Assembly (NCBI RefSeq): GCF_047663525.1
Contig: NC_092587.1
Span: 45,654,501 to 45,718,500 of the forward strand
DNA from: Anas platyrhynchos
Lineage: Eukaryota > Chordata > Aves > Anseriformes > Anatidae
Direction: 5' to 3'
Length of the DNA stretch: 64,000 nucleotides
Shown: one piece after another, positions 1 through 11,900 of the stretch
Numbering within the stretch: the stretch's first letter is position 1
How the letters are laid out: each line of letters opens with the position of its first letter
Translations under genes and position numbers: made by a program
Notes under the pieces: model-generated
Told to the model about the DNA's origin: nothing
The model's input: the letters and a program-made list of their open reading frames with translations, nothing else
The model's database searches: none

Positions 1-60
1 GTTCAAACTGAGATCGAAGATATGAAAGATGAAGTACCCAAGATTTCAGAGATGAATTGA
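1..60 (+). CDS. IKBIP: 3' end of last coding exon, probable IKBIP (partial)
   Basis: From base 1 the plus strand reads in frame for 19 codons and ends at TGA (58-60). The peptide is acidic and heptad-like (VQTEIEDMKDEVPKISEMN), as expected of a coiled-coil C terminus. The exon begins before the window, so length and start are unknown. The identification rests mainly on position: in human 12q23, IKBIP converges tail-to-tail with SLC25A3, which is exactly the geometry here (plus strand, 3' end facing SLC25A3). A good poly(A) signal follows about 280 bases after the stop. IKBIP is a membrane-anchored coiled-coil protein described as interacting with IKK-beta and promoting cell death. The coding call is fairly safe; the gene name is inferred. 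Confidence 0.55.
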   Translation, partial: VQTEIEDMKDEVPKISEMN

Positions 61-365
61 TCACTGGGAGATGACATTGCCTGGAGAATAGCAGTGTTTG
101 AGGACTGTTCCTCCATCATGAGTAGTACTAAGAAGGAAAGACAATAGTTAAACGCTTCATTTGGAAGCACATTGAAACTTAACGAGAGACTTGTCCTCTT
201 TCTTTTAAAAGAACGGAAAAAAAATCATACTGATTTTGAGGGACAACAAGCCATAATCTGAGCAAAAAACTTCTTTGTGCACCTTTGTGTACATGTATTT
301 CTGAAGCATGACACTATATTTAACAAACTGCCTATTTTGTATAATAAAACAGTATAAAAGCATAA
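61..365 (+). other. IKBIP: 3' UTR of the IKBIP-like gene
   Basis: AT-rich non-coding sequence between the stop codon at 58-60 and the poly(A) signal near 343. The end is estimated as about 15-20 bases past the signal. A second AATAAA near 450 could give a longer form. Confidence 0.45.
343..348 (+). terminator. AATAAA poly(A) signal
   Basis: Canonical hexamer AATAAA within ATAATAAAACAG, about 283 bases after the upstream stop codon on the same strand. It is the first strong hexamer after the stop and is the likely cleavage signal for the IKBIP-like transcript. Confidence 0.5.
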
Positions 366-3300
366 ACTGTATTTATCTTTGCTTTCATTCAGTAAGCAAG
401 ACCAAGACTGGCAAATCTTCAGCTTCCCTTTGCTGCTTCAAAGGAGGGAATAAAATTGCACTTTCCAAATAAACAAAAGTTAATCTAACTACACTCGCAG
501 TTTAGTGTTTTTCCCAATACATTAATTCTGAGCAAAAACTTTTTCACATCAATCATGGTTGATTTTCTGTGAGACCTCATAACTGTAATCACATAATTGT
601 GCAGCATCGTTACGTCTTTAAAACATCAAACTATACAGTGGTGGTGCTTTGAAAGACCTTCTAAGCCTATTGACGGCCTCCTAGTGTCACCATATCTATT
701 CAGGAATCCTAACTGTTCCTCATTATTGCTTAGTCTTATACTACTGTGAGCAGCAAGATTAGCAAAGAGAAACTACGTAGGTGTCAGACTAATGTAAGTC
801 CCTGGCACTATTTCTGCAGCAAAGAACAAGAGTTTAAGTGACCTGAGACATTTGAAAACTCAATAGAAGAGAGACTGAGATAACATGATGCTGAGATATG
901 GCTTAGCAGAGAAAAGAGGGGGAAATTACTTAACTTGGAATAAAAAAAATATTATTAAAAACAGCTAGGAGAGATGCAGCAATCAAGAAAAATCCCTTAA
1001 AATGAAATTATATCAAGAAGTATAACAGTATAGTAAGACCTTTACAACTACTTGATTGGTTGGTTGGTCATAACTGCACATCTTGCAACTATTGAGGCCA
1101 TTGGCTTCATAGAAGAGATAATCATTCCTCCCACTCACTGTTCTCACCTTCACTCAGCATTTGGTATCTTCTTCATATTGCTGTCTCCCATGCCTTGCTT
1201 GCTGCGTAGTCTTCAACCTTAAATGCTTTGTTTTATCATTTGTATATTACGGCCTGGTATTCACTGAATTCACTAATCCTCTTTTTTTGTTTGTTTCTGT
1301 GCATCCTCATATTAGCCCTGTCAAAGAGAGCACCAAGCATAATAGTCATAGCTAGCAAAAGAAAATTGATATAACTGAGAAATCTGTTCTAAGTGTTTTT
1401 CACAAAGGCCATCACGATGCAATTAGTCTCCTGGTATAAAAATCTTGAGAGGAGAAACTAGGTAGAAATAGATCGCTATTAAATATTTTTGGTCCAAAAC
1501 ATCCTAAGTATGCAGTGTTTTGCCAGACAAATATACTGCCTGCAATGAATAAATTTGCTTTCCAGTGTAGGAATAGAGACTTAAAATTTGAAACAGGGAG
1601 CTGTGCAACCCTCATGACAAGTTATGAAAATATGAGTGTAGGTAGCCTGAATGCAGTATCATAAAAATACCAGATTTTGACTAATACAAAGCTTCTCGCC
1701 TCAACAAAATCTCTACATGGTTTCATCTACACAAGTGAGAGAAATGGAAACTACACTTCAGATGCACAGTTGATCAGAGAAGTCTTGCAACAGCAGAGGT
1801 CTTTCTGCATTAAAAGAGCACTCTCTCTTTGAACAGTAACCAGAAAATAAATCATGAAAAACAATTGGTGATTTCACTTTCAAACACAAATGGGTGATCT
1901 CCAAATACTAGAACATAAAACAGTATACAGTCGTACACGTACACGTGGTGTCCATGGGAAATTATGTATGCAAAATCTATTACAGAATCATCAATTTCCC
2001 TTCACCTACAGAGATATGCAGGCCACCCTTCCTTCCTGGGAGGTTCAGGTCCAAATCAGATATTATGATCCTTTCAGACACTTTGTTGCTACCAAGCAAA
2101 AGAGAAAAAGTTTAAGTCACAGAAGTAAAATTTAATTAATTAATAATAATAATTATAATCAAAGTTCATGCACCCACAGTAACATCCTCAGAGGGCAAGT
2201 TATCCATGATTCTCCCACAGTCTGTATAGGTGTTATGAACCTTTATTTTGATTTTCAAGCACATACCTGCACTGTACTAAAAAAAAAATCAAATGGAAGT
2301 TTGGTCTAAGGACAGAGGCAAAGCTCATTCCATAGTGGAAAAGATGAGGTGCAGCTGCCTCCTTGCTTTAGTGCTGTCAGCAGTGAGGAGTGTATTAGAT
2401 TGGGGAAGTTAAAAACTTTATTTAGTTAATTTCTAAGGGTGTTCAATGATACCCTCTACAATAATTTATTTTTTTTAAAGTGATAGAGAGATTCAGGTAG
2501 TAATGAAAATTACAGCTATGCTACTTACAGCATTATCATCCCATACAGTCCAACCTGTTATGCTATTCAGGACATGTTTGCTTTTAACTTAGCATGCAGG
2601 TATAGAACTGCCAATTATATGCTAGCCAGCAACTGATAAGAAGAAGAACAACAACAAAAAATTGTATCCTGTAAGAAGGCCATATAGCTATTAAGCTCAT
2701 CTATCCAAGAGGTACTCATATTTGCTATAAAAAAACACAAGATGTTTATTGTTTTCATTGTGAACTACATCATTTCCATGTAGAAATGCAAATGAATTAC
2801 AACTATTTGTATTATTATAGTTCGTTTTAAAATACGTAACAAGCACTTCAGCAAGTATCAGCATATTTGATCTGTAGTACACTCTAATACAAACACAGGG
2901 TGTCAATGGAGTTCTTATTCCAAATTTATAGAGACAGCATGTTTTAAACCAGAAAGCAGATCTCAGCTCCAGCAATAGCAAGAATGTTTTCTCCTTCATA
3001 ATGCAATATACACAAGTAGCACATACACAATCCATGTTTTACAAAGCACTCTTGGGTTTAATGATCATTCTGGAGTTACCTAAGTTATATTTTGTTCCAG
3101 GGGAGTGCTCCTTTTTGATACAGGACTTTCCTTGCATTGAAAACCAAGCCCATCAAAGGACTGTAGCTCTCCCACCTCATCTTCTGTACTTTCAGAAAAC
3201 ATACTACACGTTACGCTATAAAGCACAGTTATCAATAACAAAGCTGACCTTTAAATAATTTTAATGCCACCATTTCCCCCCTGAAGCTGAATAAAGATTT

Positions 3301-3476
3301 CAGTGGGTGACCCTTTGTGCAACAGCATTTCATATGTTAAAGCCTTCCATCTCAAGCATCCAAACCAAGGCTGAATGAATATCAATGAAGTTAGCAGCTG
3401 CAAGGCAATTCTCTCCTCTGGTTTTCCACTGGAGCAGAACACTAGAAGTGGAACTCTTTTGCCTCACTCACTCACT

Positions 3477-3510
<34 letters not shown>

Positions 3511-5560
3511 GGCTGTCCGTTGAAGTCTTATCTCAGATTTACCTTGATAGAATTATCTGAGCATCTTTAATAGGACAGTTTCAGCAAGGAGAAAAAGAAT
3601 TTAAGTTGCAAGAATACTGCATGTATTTAAGACAACTGCCAACAGGTTATCCAACTTTTTCTAGAGAAAAACTGCATGATTTTGCTCCACACAACAGGAA
3701 ACAGTCTTGTCTGAGAAACCTAGCTTATCATTGGCTTACTTGACATTCAGTTTACCTCACTGTATAAATTAAGTTTGTCTCACTCTTCTACCAGTCTTAA
3801 AAGCTCACAGTGGTGCCTCACTTTCCCAAGATTAGAAGGAAGTTGAATTTTTTTCAGCAAAGTCCAGGGTGTTAGAGCATACTTTTTTAACAAACTGTGA
3901 TATTCGGTGCACAAGTGATGCTTTTTTTTTTTTCTCTCCTTCTCAGAGTAACTTGTACAATGTACAAAGCCTCCTTTTAATCCTCTCCTCCAAGGATGCT
4001 CTTAGGAGCATTTCACGTTTTGTTAAACTTCAAAGCTTCCTACTCACAAGAAAGACAACACATATGTACTTTTATCACTGAAATTCAACATTAACGTACT
4101 TCTTAAAAGTATTTTATTTACTAACAGAAGTTGACTTTGCAGTATAACAGTTACCAAGAATGTGTATTTCCAAGAATGTATGGAAATGGACGTTCTTGGA
4201 AGAATGTATGCTCCTTGAATGTTTAGTGTCATGATTAACAAGGAAATACAGTAGTTTTAATAGGTTTTACTTTGAATTGCTGCCTTTGAAAATGTGAAGC
4301 GTTAGTTTACTTGTTTAGCTTAACTATCCAAAATCTTGGAAAGTCATAGGGTATCCCAAGTGGGAGGATTCTCGATGCTAGCAGAACATCAGACTCTGGT
4401 AAGATGTATGTACCAGTCAAGGTGCCTGCTACTCCAGCACAGCCTGCTTTAATTCTCCTTTTGACTCTAAGAAAGTAGAAGCAATATAACTTATGTGAAG
4501 CCAAGCTAAGTTCAACATCATCAGCTCAAATGCTGAAAGACAACATATCTAAATGGCTTTGCACAAAGGAGACTTCTGTTCCAGCTCCACTAAATGAACA
4601 AAGTAGGGCATGGTGAACCCTTTACATGCTATTAGGCATGTTTTTGGTTTTTGCTCTGTGATTATCAAGTTTCTTGAACGAGCAAAACTCAAAAGGTAGC
4701 TTGCTCATTTTACACAAAAGACCGGGGGGAAAAAAAAAAAAAAATTGTCTTTATAAGGCATTTCTAGTTTGCAATGCCTATGAGTCTAGAGTTCTTTAAA
4801 CCAATTAAGGTTGAAAAAATTGTATGGGCTTCTTGCACTGCAGAAATGTACAGTTCAATCAAAACTCTGTATTAAGGTAATTGAGCCCCCAAAAAAGGGG
4901 AAAAAACATCAAGTTACAGAAGTACCATGCTTAAGGAAAAGCTGGCAAGTTGAGTCTCTACAATAAGAGGCAATCAATTTTTATTTTACTATAAAGCTGT
5001 AGTAAACTTTTAGTGGTTGAATATCTTTGAGAATCTTCATTAACATCAGCTTTATTGTCGTTAAAGTAGCAGCTACCATTTAATTCCACACTACAACCAG
5101 AAGGACTAAGATCTTTGGATACAGTTCAAAGGCAAGAAAAGCAGAAATTAGTCAAGTAACCATAAGTTACGTTGGGATGGTCACTTCAGTGCAGAAATAG
5201 TTTTATGTGTAAGGCTCCCCTCAACTCTATGGAGAATGCAAATACCCTAAGCCAGATGCCCTACCAGACTGCAGTCTCATCTTAGAGTCCAGTTCCTATA
5301 TAGTAACAGCTTATACAAGCAAGTGAAAGAGGATTCAAAAAAAAAAAAAAAAAGCACAGAACTGCAGTTGGTTTCTGAATTACTACATGGAGAGGGGTTC
5401 TTGGGACTTCTCTGGGAACAGCAAAAGCCTACTTTGTTGCAGTTATTTCACAATTCTCTAATTCCTGAAGTGTAGAAAAGCCTGTTTTTTATTTTACTTG
5501 GGAAGTATTTAATGCATTTGCTGCTGTGAAATGAAGCTTACATATGCAGTAGTAAACAGA
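366..5560. other. Intergenic region between convergent IKBIP-like gene and SLC25A3
   Basis: AT-rich sequence with only short chance ORFs on both strands. I see no CR1 element, RNA gene or exon-like ORF with splice sites. It holds A-runs (3478-3507, about 4731-4744, about 5338-5353) and a small imperfect hairpin at 4168-4201. Confidence 0.6.
3478..3507. repeat. Poly(A) microsatellite (30 A) after an ACTC run
   Basis: An uninterrupted run of 30 adenines directly after a short run of ACTC units. No LINE or processed gene body is visible upstream, so it is a plain mononucleotide tract. Its length will vary between individuals and assemblies. Confidence 0.85.
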
Positions 5561-5581
5561 CACTAAGCACTCCGTTTCTCA

Positions 5582-5587
5582 TTTATT
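5582..5587 (-). terminator. SLC25A3: AATAAA poly(A) signal of SLC25A3
   Basis: On the minus strand AATAAA lies about 155 bases after the SLC25A3 stop codon, and a GT-rich stretch (TGTCTGTTT) follows 20-40 bases downstream, as expected of a cleavage site. This gives a short 3' UTR, as in mammalian SLC25A3. Confidence 0.6.
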
Positions 5588-5741
5588 TCAGGCAATGACA
5601 GTGGTAGAATTTAAACCCTCACATGTGATGAGGGCACAGCCAATAATGATATCATATAGTTTGTTTTCTACATAGTCAAATATATAAAAGTTTCATGAAA
5701 CTCATCACTGGGACAGCCAGCAAAGTCAGTCCATGAGTTGT

Positions 5742-5902
5742 CTACTGAGTTAAACCAAGCTTCTTCTTCAGAGATTCTGGCATTTCAGGTGGAGGTGGAC
5801 GAGGAAGTCTGAAATAAACCTTCACAGAATCATAGATGAACCACTGTAGTGCAGTCAGGGTACCGATCATGATGATACGGGCAAACAGGCCTTTCCATAC
5901 AC
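5742..5902 (-). CDS. SLC25A3: SLC25A3 last coding exon
   Basis: 161 coding bases after the acceptor TTCTACAG. It encodes [13 protein letters not shown] through the proline-rich tail and LGLTQ, ending in TAG. It holds the last transmembrane helix of repeat 3 and the conserved C terminus. Confidence 0.95.
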
Positions 5903-8900
5903 CTGTAGAACACAATAAAAGCCATGAGCATAAGAAGCCAGGGAATAAGAAATCTCTCAAGAACACAAAAGACAACATGAAATGCACAAAGGTAAGGATT
6001 TACCTTTGAATCCAAGCCTCATAAGAACCTGTGAGGCAGAACTGCCCTTTTCCTTGTTCAACACAGACACCACAGAGTCAGCAGGATGAGAAACAATTGC
6101 ACAGAACACACCAGCTGAAAGAATAGTTTGACATCAGTTTAGTGGTATTCTAACTGTACCATTACTGTGTACACTAAGCACAACCAACTGAAACCACACT
6201 TTCCCTAGACCACTAATAAACTGCACAGGAGTTAGGCCAAGCCTCCTGGTATTCTAAAAGGATAACAGGTCCATTCTTATTAGTGTTATGTGACTATCAG
6301 GAAACACCTCAGCTCTAATCATGCAGATAAACCTTCTGTCAAAATAAAACTCATTCTGAATCTCTGGGATTTAAAAGTCACCTTTCTGCCCTGATTTCTC
6401 TCCCCTTCTTTCAACCTTCCCGGACCTTTCCCATCATACCAAAGATGCACGTTTTCCTGCTCGAATCAGATATTTCTAAACTTTATTAACATCAGAACAC
6501 ACAAGAGTACCATCCTACTACAGATCCATTTAACCACTCATTCCACTCACAGACTGAACCCAGGCTTTTTACCTGAACATTTTAACGTTACATGTAAATT
6601 CTCCTATTCTGATTCCACCTATTTGATATTCTGAGAAGGGTTAAGCTTCCTGAGTTACTGTACTCCATTAACAAAGTGCAGGATTTAAAGACTGCTTACC
6701 AATATAGCCTGCAACAAATGTGACTACCAGCTGTTCTCCTTTTGAACATTCACTTCGTGGCTTGGGAACAACATACTTGTAGAGAGCTTCAACAGTACGT
6801 TCAAAGCAGGCAAATTTCATCATTGTGTATGGAATCTGTCTCATCCATAGTGGGGCAACACCTTTATAGAAACTTAACCAGACAAGAGAAACTCAGTTTC
6901 ATTTTCTCTAACATTTAAGGTATATTTGCAACCTAAAAAAAATATTGTTAGCTTATTGCTGTTATCAGCAGAACGACTTCTAAAAACTGACACCATGAGG
7001 CCAAACTGTCACAATACTTATGGAACAGGAGCACCCTTGTTTTATTCATTCCCAAGAACTAACAGTTGTCACTTTTCAGATTACAATGCACTGCACTAAT
7101 ACAGTACTGCTACTGTAAGTGCAGCAAGGCTCATGTCTGCATACCAGCCAAGTCCTGATAGCGATAAATGACTTGCATATTTACAGCCACTTTTATCAGA
7201 ACATAAGGCTAACATGCAGTTATATTACTCTTACATGCCAATGACTCAAGCATCTTCGACTGTACAACCAAAAAAGTTGCTGAGTATCTCTGACTGGAAC
7301 TGCTGGAAACTAAAGTTATCCAGCAGAACTCAGCACAAAGGTACTCACAAAGATGGATCTAAGGAGCATGTGGAACTAACAGACATCTCAGCACAGATTC
7401 TTTGATGCTAAGTATGTTATCTTGAACTACAAAGACACAAAATATTATAAGCTAAAGCCACTATTAGTTTTAGCAACAGCCCTTCATTAGGAAAAGTATT
7501 CCAAATCAGTAAGTTGAATCAAAATTGAGAGACTTACGCCCAGATGCCTTCTTCTCCAAACATTTTAGGTACAGCTTGCCGCAGAGTGTTAGCATATCCA
7601 GGCTGTGTCTGAATGCGAACTTTAGCAGCTTCCATTGGAGCCAGAGCAATGTCAGCAAAAAACTCTGCACTGGCAGATGCAGCTAAATATAGTGAAGTAC
7701 GCCACAAATATGCATTTTCCTGAAGTGAATTTGAACACATTTTCATTAATGAGTCATCCTTCTGTGATTCCTCTGTGTTAGAAATACTGTTTCTGATGTG
7801 CAGTCTCACAGCAAACACTTAAGGCTTACCTCTCCAAGCATGTTGCCATATAGGATTTTGAAAACTTCATAGAAACCAAATTTACAAAGCCCCTGCATCG
7901 AATATCCAATAAAGGTTGGAGCCCATCCCTTAGCCAAGCCACGAACTCCATCTTCTTTGACCGTCACTGAAAATCCATTGAAGATGCTCTTGTATTTTTG
8001 TGGATCAACCTAAACAGAATACAGTTAATTACATTAAATAGCTTATCATTTCACTTCTCACGCCCCCCATTTGACACAGAAAACTCTTAAATTCCTCAGA
8101 CAGGTGGATTCCTATGATTCTCTGTATATCATCACAACCACAAGGTCATACTAATGTAAATGCAGTAGGCTGCTTGCTAGTCTCAAACCCTAACTTATTT
8201 CAGCAGTCAGGAACCAAGCACCCTGAATTGTGATTTACGTTCATTCTCTGTAGACTTTCTACATAAGAAAGATTTACTGAAGTCACTATTGTAACACTGA
8301 CAGTACTATTTTTGTACAATTATATTTAGATTTGATTCTTCGAATATCTGACAGAGTCTGTCAGCAATCTATTCGAGCCTACATGTCACACCTACTTACG
8401 AACAAGGTGTTGCACCTGTGCCATATTACCAAGGCTGAACACTCATCTGATTTTTAAGGAGAAAAGGTTACTTGTCCATTGTTAGCTTGATCCCTCAACA
8501 CAGTCAGACTAACATAGGTAGAAAAAAGCAAATCAAAGAACACTCAAGAACTTCTGCACTTGTGCTTTGACTTTACAGTAAACACTACATTGAAAATATT
8601 TCCTGCATACAAAAACTTTGGTTGAGGTCAGAATGGACCTCTAGAGGTCATCTGATACTCTGAGTATCAGATCTTACAAAAAGAGTCAACCTGAACATAT
8701 ATTTGTTTCGGGTCATTCCGACAATTTTAAGTCATGTCCTCTTGCCTTTCATACTTGGTATCATCCAACTTTTCATCCTCCCGAGGAAATGTATCAAATT
8801 AGAAGCCAACCAAAGCTTTCATGAAAAACTATGGGACATGCATGCAAAACTACAATGTCTAATTCTTTGTCTCACAGTCTGGCAACAACCTACTTGAGAA

Positions 8901-11900
8901 CTAATTCACGTAAACGTTTCAAGTTTAAAAGACTCAATTTCAAAACACTGAAATTCAGAATACTTAATTGGGTACTGTAAAATGAGACTTTCTCACATCA
9001 GACCCACGTTTAACAATCATCTACATAGGAGACCACTTCCTCCTAAAAAGATATGAGAGGATAGAAAACAGCTTTCTTCCTGGAGAATCTAGGAAGAATT
9101 GGTAACATGATCCCCTACCGGACCTGTAAAAAGATAAACGTTGACAGGTTTTACAAGGTCACACTGCAAGCCACATGGAACCTCTCTCATCACACTTTTT
9201 TCTACGTGCTAGAAAAGGAAGGGGGTGCCATCACCACCCTCCTCAGGTAAGATGTCCAGAACTGTAGCTCAAGTAACACACATCTGTTGCACATTTCAGC
9301 TACACTTTCAGAAATAACACACACATGCAACTACAGCTTTTCCCTACTGGTAGAAATACAGTTTTTCCATGTAGTTAAGCCTCAATCCAAATTTTGTAGA
9401 AAGCATTTTGTAGAAGTGTGTTGCCCACTCTTGATGTCCAATGAGTTACAAAATGACTAATTTGAGACCACAATTTCAAGTGTTCTCAAGCATGCAAAAA
9501 AACCTTTCCCTGTAAAGCGCTAAAACCTTCTAGAATAACACAGTTTTGAAGAGCATCACACATAATTCTCCTAGTGTGACTAGCAGTTCTGACCAGAAAG
9601 TAGTGTCCTCTTCATGTCCTCATCATTTCAGGCATTCTGTCATTACAAAATAGCCACTTTTATAATTGGTGTTAGCCTATGCAACAGGAAAGCCATTAAC
9701 TATTACATTTTCAGAGATTTGGAGGTGTGCTTTAATTTGCTTCATTCTTGAGGTGCAGATTTGCCTGAATAAACCCAGTGCTGTTTTTAGCCACAGCTGT
9801 TCAGTAGATGATTTTCATGTTGAATCTGGTACCATAAGTTAATTGTAATGAGACTTCACTACTTACAGTTCAATCACGAAACACTTCTATCACTTCAAGT
9901 GAACTAGCCAAGCCATAATTCATGCAGTAATATCCAAGATATTAATTGCTAAAATTATACATGCATGCTACTCCAAGGTAAAAAAAACTGTAAGTCTTCA
10001 AAACACTGAAAATGTTACCTTACTTCAGTCACACATTAATTGTCCTAGGTAGCCTACCAGCCAGCAAGAAATAACACTGTAGTGAGTGCTGTGTCGTTGG
10101 TTTTTTTTTTCTTTTTTTTTTTTTTTAAGCCAATATAGTAAGCTGAACCTGTCCTAAATACAGTCAAAAATAACTTACCCAGGTTAGCCTAAATGCCTCA
10201 TCTTCCCTTGCAAGTCGTATTTTAAGTTGCACAGCAGTAGATTTGAGAACTTATGCTCAATTTATTTGCTGTGTGTTGATCAGAAAAGGTTGTATAGCGT
10301 ACTGTAAACTCCTAATATGCCAGCTACGTACAGAAAAAGTTTAAGAAATGTGTAAGTTAATACAAACCTGCATACGACATTTCACTAAATCCAGAGGTAC
10401 GACAGCAGTGTGGGTCAGGCCACAACTTAGGACCCCACCAAAGCCACAGAGAGCATAAAACTTGAGCGAGCCATATTCACAACTGTAGTCTGCAGCAAAA
10501 AATAAAGACACACCATGCTTTTACATAAACTCCGTGCTCTGTTGGACAACGATGTCCATGTGATTAGTTTAAGGCTCCATTTCATTAGTAGATTAATTAT
10601 ACCACACTAAACATGCTTTATCAGCTTCACCACATACTGACATGCAGAACAAACCTGTATTCTGCATTTAACCAGGTCTAGAGGAACCAGTGCTGTATGT
10701 GTTGTTCCACAGCTAATAATCCCACCAAGGCCACAAAGCATAAAGAATCTGCCTGAGCCATATGCACAGCTGTATTCTATTTAATTAGAAAAAAAATTAC
10801 AAATATACGATCAACCAGACATGGTAATGAAGATCAGAGAAGAAACAAAATCGACTGAGTGCTATCTTCTCAAAATTATTAAACTGAAACAAGTTCGCAA
10901 GATATACTATGTAACTATAGCATTAAAAATAATTCCCTTGTTTTCAATTAACACATTTCAAACTATCAAAATTTGATTCTAGGCCTTCCAACTTAAGTTT
11001 GTGCCTTTAAAAAAAGCAGTGAAAGAAAGTTTTAGCACACAGCACACCTGCATCTTATAAATGAATCCCATAAACTACTAGTAGTAATTATGACTCAAAA
11101 TTGCAATGTTAAACATTCTCTTATACCCATGAAATAAGCAAGGAAAGCGTTTCTCTAGTATCCTGGAGAGAAAGCTTTTTTTTAAGCCCTTCCCTTAGTT
11201 ATTAAGGAAATACAATAATTTAAATCTCACACGGACAGTGACTGTGAAGTCCAAAGATCAGATTAAGGTTATATTTTTTTCTCTACACAGGTATTTTTCA
11301 GATTCTTCATGCAGATACATTTTTCTTTCAAATGCAGACACAGAGATTTACATTTAATTTAATGAAATTCTAGAATTTTTTTTAGACTTAATCATTACAT
11401 TTAATGTTAATAAATAATGCTCATTAAAGAAGCTTTTGGATCACATTCAATCAAGGGATATTTAACTTGCACTGCTCCACGCAGCACTGTGTATAAAATC
11501 ATCCACTTTTAAAAGTTTTTTGTTTTTTTTTTTGACACATGAATTCTAATGGAGCAGTTACTGCAATTAAAAAAAAAAATCAGATTCTCTTCCATTGTTC
11601 AAGAAGCTATACAAGATAAGAATTATTATGATTACACACAACCAGAAAACAATTTACTAATAACAGTAAAAATAAGCATAAGGTAGCAGCACATTTCTGC
11701 TTCTGTGCCAAACGTTATATACACGTACACAAAACTATAATACAGGATAAGTGTATAGAAAACAAAACACTTATAGAAAATATTCCCCAAGAGTGGAAAT
11801 GGATAATTTAAGTTCCTTTGCTATTAGTGCTATATATGCCACTATAATAGAACAGGCATTAAGTGTTACACCAACTTAAGAAGAAACACGTCCAGAGAAG

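Noticed and set aside
4168-4201. Inverted TTCCAAGAA/TTCTTGGAA resembling heat-shock elements
   Set aside because: The spacing between TTC and GAA is three bases rather than two, so it does not fit an HSE. It is left as a small imperfect hairpin.
6115-10367. An intronic H/ACA snoRNA (SNORA53 lies in an SLC25A3 intron in human)
   Set aside because: I could not identify a convincing two-hairpin, H box and ACA layout by eye in these introns. A covariance-model search of the minus strand would settle it.
10368-10776. Exons 3A and 3B as a tandem pair both used in one protein
   Set aside because: Together they add 244 bases, which is not a multiple of three, and both supply the same carrier-repeat segment. 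They are alternatives.
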